From contig JARUPY010000091.1 of assembly GCA_029817715.1 (NCBI GenBank), forward strand, positions 1,502,501 to 1,566,500: a DNA stretch of 64,000 nt, given 5' to 3'. A program made the position numbers and the translations under genes. Shown piece after piece: positions 60,756-64,000 of the stretch; positions within the stretch are counted from its first letter, which is position 1; each line of letters starts with the position of its first letter. Below the pieces are notes generated by a model. The model ran no database searches. It saw only the letters and a list, made by a program, of their open reading frames with translations, and was not told where the DNA came from. This stretch comes from Melastoma dodecandrum (taxonomy: Eukaryota > Streptophyta > Magnoliopsida > Myrtales > Melastomataceae).

Positions 60756-63134
60756 ATGTCACTCGCCGGACCGCCGACTGCCGGCGCCGCGCCATCGGGC
60801 GTGTACCGGGCCCCCACCAGCGCGCTGAGCCACCGCGTCGAGACCCAGCAGCTCACCGCGACCATCACGTCGCTGCCGCGCGCGGCGCTGGCCTTTCTCC
60901 TGCTGGCCTGCGTGCTGGCTGCCGTCGGATGGACCTCGTCGGCGCGCGGTCTCCTCGTCGAGCTTCTGGTGACGAGCGCCAGCGCGGCAGCGGCGTCCGT
61001 TCTCGCCGTGAGCCTCCTCCAGCCGTCGCACGCCCGCCGCCTGCGGCTCGGGATCGCTGGCAGCGTGGCCTTCGCCGCGGGCGCCGCCCTTGCCGCCATG
61101 GTCTTCGTCGCTTTCGGCATCGCCGACGCGCCGCGCTGCGCGATCCTCGTCGCCGTCGTGGCGGCGGCGCTCGGCTGCACCGCGCTCGTCGGGCCGCTTG
61201 CCGCTTTCGGCCTCCTTGCGCTCGGCCCGCTTGCCCTGGCTGGCATGCTGGGCCTCGTCCTGCACGGCGGGATCGAGATCGTTCTCGCGCCCTTCGTGCT
61301 TCTTGCCGCCGCTGCCATCGGCTTGAGCCTGTGGCACAAAGAGCAGGCCGACACCGCCGCCGCCTGCGACCGCCTGCGCGCCGACGATCTCGCCGAGACG
61401 ATGGACACGTTGCTGCTCGACGAGGAGGCCGGCGCCCAGGGCTGGGTCTTCGAGACCGACGCGGCGGGGCGGCTGCGCGGCGCGGCGCCGGACATGGCGG
61501 CCTCGCTCGGCCAGCCCGCGTCGGCAATCGAGCGCGCCCTCTTCAAGTCGCTGCTCGCGCCGAAGGCGGCCGGCACGACGCCGAGCGAGGGGGCGCGCGC
61601 AGTCCGTCGCGCCATGGCCGACCGCAAGCCGTTCCGCGACCGGCTCGTCGAGATCGCCGCGCCGCGCGGCACGGTCTGGTGGAAGCTGTCGGGCAAGCCG
61701 ATCGCCGACGAGGCCGGCGCCTTCGCGGGCTACCGCGGCATCGGCAGCGACATCACGGCGGCCCGGGATACCGAGGCCCGCATCGCCTATCTTGCGAATT
61801 TCGACTCGCTCACCGAGCTCGCCAACCGCGAGAACTTCCGCACCCGCCTCGGCGCCGATTGCGCGGCGGCGGCCCGCGACGGGCATTGGCGCGCCCTGCT
61901 CTACATCGATCTCGACGGCTTCAAGTCGACCAACGACGGCCTCGGCCATGCCGCCGGCGACCGCGTGCTGCGGGAGGCCGCGCGTCGGCTGGCCGCCGCG
62001 GCACCGGCGGAGGCGCTGGTCGCCCGTCTCGGCGGCGACGAGTTTGCGATCTGGCTCGCCGCCACGCCGGCGCGGGCCGAGGACCTGGCGCTGCGCGTGC
62101 TCGAGGTGCTCGGGGCGCCGTTCGACCTCGACGGCGTCGGCGTCGCCATCGCGGCGAGTATCGGCATCGCCTACGCCCCGCGGCACGCCGTCGTGCCCGA
62201 CGCCCTGATCGGCAAGGCCGACCTCGCGCTCTATCGCGCCAAGGCCGACGGCAAGGGCGTCTTCCGCACCTTCGCCGAGGCGGACGAGCTGGCGGTCATC
62301 GAGAAGCGCAAGCTCGAGGCCGACCTGAAGCTCGCCCTGGCGCGCGGCGAGTTCGAGCTGCACTACCAGCCGCAGGTCGACCTCGCGACGGGCGAGGTCA
62401 CCGCCTTCGAGGCGCTCGTGCGCTGGCGCTCGCCGACGCGCGGGCTGGTGTCGCCGGCCGACTTCATTCCGGCCGCGGAGAGCTGCGGCCTCATCACGCC
62501 GATCGGGCGCTTCGTGCTGGCCCAGGCCTGCCGCGATGCCGCGACCTGGCCGCATGCCGTGCGCCTCGCCGTCAACGTCTCGCCGAAGGAGTTGGCCGAG
62601 CCCGACTTCCTGCACAGCGTCGCACGCGCCCTGCAGCTCGCCGGCCTGCCGGCCTCCCGCCTCGAGATCGAGGTGACGGAGGGCGTCTTCCTCGGCGGCT
62701 CGGCGCGCGCGCTCGGCCACCTCAACGCGCTGCGCGAAAGCGGCATCACGATCGCGCTCGACGATTTCGGCACCGGCTATTCCTCGCTCAGCTACCTGAC
62801 CCAGTTCCCCGTCGACAAGATCAAGATCGACCGCGCCTTCGTGCAGAACATCGACAGGCTCGCGGACCAGGCGATCGTCGAGGCGATCCTCACGCTGGCG
62901 CGGCGGCTGTCCATCCGCGTCACCGCCGAGGGCGTCGAGACGGCCGAGCAGGCGCTGGCGCTGAAGTCGCGCCGGTGCGACGACGTCCAGGGCTATCTGC
63001 TCAGCAAACCGCGCCCCGCCGCGGAGGTGCCCGCCATGCTGGCCGAGGCGTCGGCGGCGCTGCTCGCCAGCGTGCCAAGGGTCACCGAATCGCCGCTGGC
63101 GCTCGCGCTGGCGCTGCGCCGCAAGTCGGCGTAG
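60756..63134 (+). CDS. GGDEF-EAL cyclic di-GMP protein with membrane sensor
   Basis: A 792-residue protein. The N-terminus has about six membrane helices (about 45-195). A PAS-like region follows (about 225-335). The diguanylate cyclase domain is about 345-505 with intact GGDEF at 426-430. The phosphodiesterase domain is about 520-770 with EAL at 552-554 and DDFGTGYSSLSYL later. Both active-site signatures are complete, so it could make or degrade c-di-GMP. It probably responds to a signal at the membrane. The kup gene ends 4 bp away on the other strand. Confidence 0.92.
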   Translation: MSLAGPPTAGAAPSGVYRAPTSALSHRVETQQLTATITSLPRAALAFLLLACVLAAVGWTSSARGLLVELLVTSASAAAASVLAVSLLQPSHARRLRLGIAGSVAFAAGAALAAMVFVAFGIADAPRCAILVAVVAAALGCTALVGPLAAFGLLALGPLALAGMLGLVLHGGIEIVLAPFVLLAAAAIGLSLWHKEQADTAAACDRLRADDLAETMDTLLLDEEAGAQGWVFETDAAGRLRGAAPDMAASLGQPASAIERALFKSLLAPKAAGTTPSEGARAVRRAMADRKPFRDRLVEIAAPRGTVWWKLSGKPIADEAGAFAGYRGIGSDITAARDTEARIAYLANFDSLTELANRENFRTRLGADCAAAARDGHWRALLYIDLDGFKSTNDGLGHAAGDRVLREAARRLAAAAPAEALVARLGGDEFAIWLAATPARAEDLALRVLEVLGAPFDLDGVGVAIAASIGIAYAPRHAVVPDALIGKADLALYRAKADGKGVFRTFAEADELAVIEKRKLEADLKLALARGEFELHYQPQVDLATGEVTAFEALVRWRSPTRGLVSPADFIPAAESCGLITPIGRFVLAQACRDAATWPHAVRLAVNVSPKELAEPDFLHSVARALQLAGLPASRLEIEVTEGVFLGGSARALGHLNALRESGITIALDDFGTGYSSLSYLTQFPVDKIKIDRAFVQNIDRLADQAIVEAILTLARRLSIRVTAEGVETAEQALALKSRRCDDVQGYLLSKPRPAAEVPAMLAEASAALLASVPRVTESPLALALALRRKSA

Positions 63135-63138
63135 CGCC

Positions 63139-64000
63139 CTAGACCGTCACCTGCGCGCCGAGCTCGACGACGCGATCCGACGGGATCGCGAAGAAGTCGG
63201 TGGCGTTCGCCGCCTGCTTCGACAGCGCGACGAAGAGGTTGTCCTGCCAGATCGGCATGCCCGAGGTCGGCGAGGTCTTGATGGTGCGCCGGCCGAGGAA
63301 GAACGACGTCGTCATGATGTCGAACTTCAGGCCCGACTTGCGCAGCGCCGCAAGCGCGGAGGGAATGCGCGGGCTCTCCATGTAGCCGTAGTGCAGGATC
63401 ACCTTGGTGAAGTCGTCGGCGAGCTTTTCGATCTCGTAGCGCTTCGACGGCGGCACGCGCGGCGTGACCTCGGTCTTCACCGACATGATCATCACGCGCT
63501 CGTGCAGCACCTTGTTGTGCTTCAGGTTGTGCATCAGCGAGGAGGGCGCGGTGTCGGCGGAATTGGTCAGGAAGATCGCCGTGCCGGCGACGCGCGTCGG
63601 CTTCGATTTCTCGAGCATGCGGATGAGCTCGATCGTCGGGATCGAATCGCGCTGCGTCTTGCGCACGAGCATCGCGTTGCCGCGCACCCAGGTCCACATC
63701 AGGATCATCGCGCCACCGGCGAGGATGAGCGGCACGTAGCCGCCCTCGAGCACCTTGACGAGGTTCGCGGCGAGGAAGGCGAGATCGACGATGAGGAAGA
63801 TCGCCGTGAGCGATGCCGCCGCCCACAGCGGCCACCGCCACATCTTCCAGACGACGACGAAGGCGATCGTCGTCGTCACCACCATCGTGCCGGTGACGGC
63901 GATGCCGTAGGCATTGGCGAGCGCGCTCGAGTTCTGGAACAGGACGACCAGGGCGAGCACGCCGATCAGCATCATGACGTTGATCTTCGGGATGAAGATC
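63139..64000 (-). CDS. kup: Kup potassium uptake protein, C-terminal part
   Basis: The 3' 287 codons of a Kup/HAK K+ transporter; the 5' part is outside the window. Visible are membrane segments (IFIPKINVMMLIGVLALVVL, ANAYGIAVTGTMVVTTTIAF) and the cytoplasmic tail (HERVMIMSVKTEVTPRVPPS, KLADDFTKVILHYGYMESPR, DFFAIPSDRVVELGAQV), all typical of Kup. It moves K+ together with H+. The stop is 4 bp from the end of the GGDEF-EAL gene, convergent. Confidence 0.95.
   Translation of the reverse strand, partial: IFIPKINVMMLIGVLALVVLFQNSSALANAYGIAVTGTMVVTTTIAFVVVWKMWRWPLWAAASLTAIFLIVDLAFLAANLVKVLEGGYVPLILAGGAMILMWTWVRGNAMLVRKTQRDSIPTIELIRMLEKSKPTRVAGTAIFLTNSADTAPSSLMHNLKHNKVLHERVMIMSVKTEVTPRVPPSKRYEIEKLADDFTKVILHYGYMESPRIPSALAALRKSGLKFDIMTTSFFLGRRTIKTSPTSGMPIWQDNLFVALSKQAANATDFFAIPSDRVVELGAQVTV

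Overview
The window is GC-rich DNA from an alphaproteobacterium, most likely of the order Hyphomicrobiales (Rhizobiales). The evidence is separate cytochrome b and c1 genes of alphaproteobacterial type, CtrA-type boxes (TTAA-N7-TTAAC), two porin-like outer-membrane beta-barrel paralogues, Hint_2 proteins, KGG-motif proteins, two DUF4142 proteins and a DUF4345 protein. The genus cannot be named from the sequence alone.

Layout. 1-4.7 kb: partial holin-like gene, cytochrome bc1 genes petB-petC without petA, a Bax-inhibitor-1 family protein and a YceI protein. 4.7-9.4 kb: LysR and Crp/Fnr regulators, then a copper-type cassette (DUF2946-like, secreted beta-rich protein, CopC, CopD). 9.4-14.8 kb: EamA exporter, Ada, LysR with a divergent NmrA-like protein, and a membrane protein. 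15-21.9 kb is accessory: two Hint-domain genes in tandem, the first broken by two in-frame stops, a long non-coding stretch, and an AT-richer TPR-like hypothetical gene. 21.9-24.4 kb: a photolyase-like protein with swapped domain order, then a HigBA-like toxin-antitoxin module between an intact tRNA-Gly(CCC) and a decayed 3'-half copy of it. 24.5-41.8 kb is mostly core: L,D-transpeptidase, polysaccharide-export ATPase, trpB, two outer-membrane proteins with CtrA boxes, MFS transporter, two KGG proteins, nth, DUF2244, DUF4142, LprI-like, a coupled DJ-1/MoaF-like pair, dnaJ and dnaK.

41.9-51.2 kb is the most dynamic part. uvrB is followed by three tandem copies of a ~171 bp composite palindromic repeat, two duplicated fragments of the uvrB 3' end, and an AT-rich two-gene CBASS antiphage operon (patatin phospholipase CapV plus a CD-NTase). 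Next come a decayed DUF559 nuclease fragment beside a decayed repeat, and three more full repeats around DUF805 and intact DUF559 genes. This looks like a defence and repeat island grown onto the end of uvrB.

51.2-64 kb returns to core genes: YidB-like, a NlpD/EnvC-like LysM-LytM lipoprotein, a CbpA-like J protein, xanthine phosphoribosyltransferase overlapping a CinA-type protein, OhrR-type MarR, DegP, a tautomerase-DUF4865 pair divergent from a LysR gene, a GGDEF-EAL protein, and the 3' part of a Kup potassium transporter running off the edge.

All coordinates and translations were read by eye. Family names come from recognisable motifs, not from searches.
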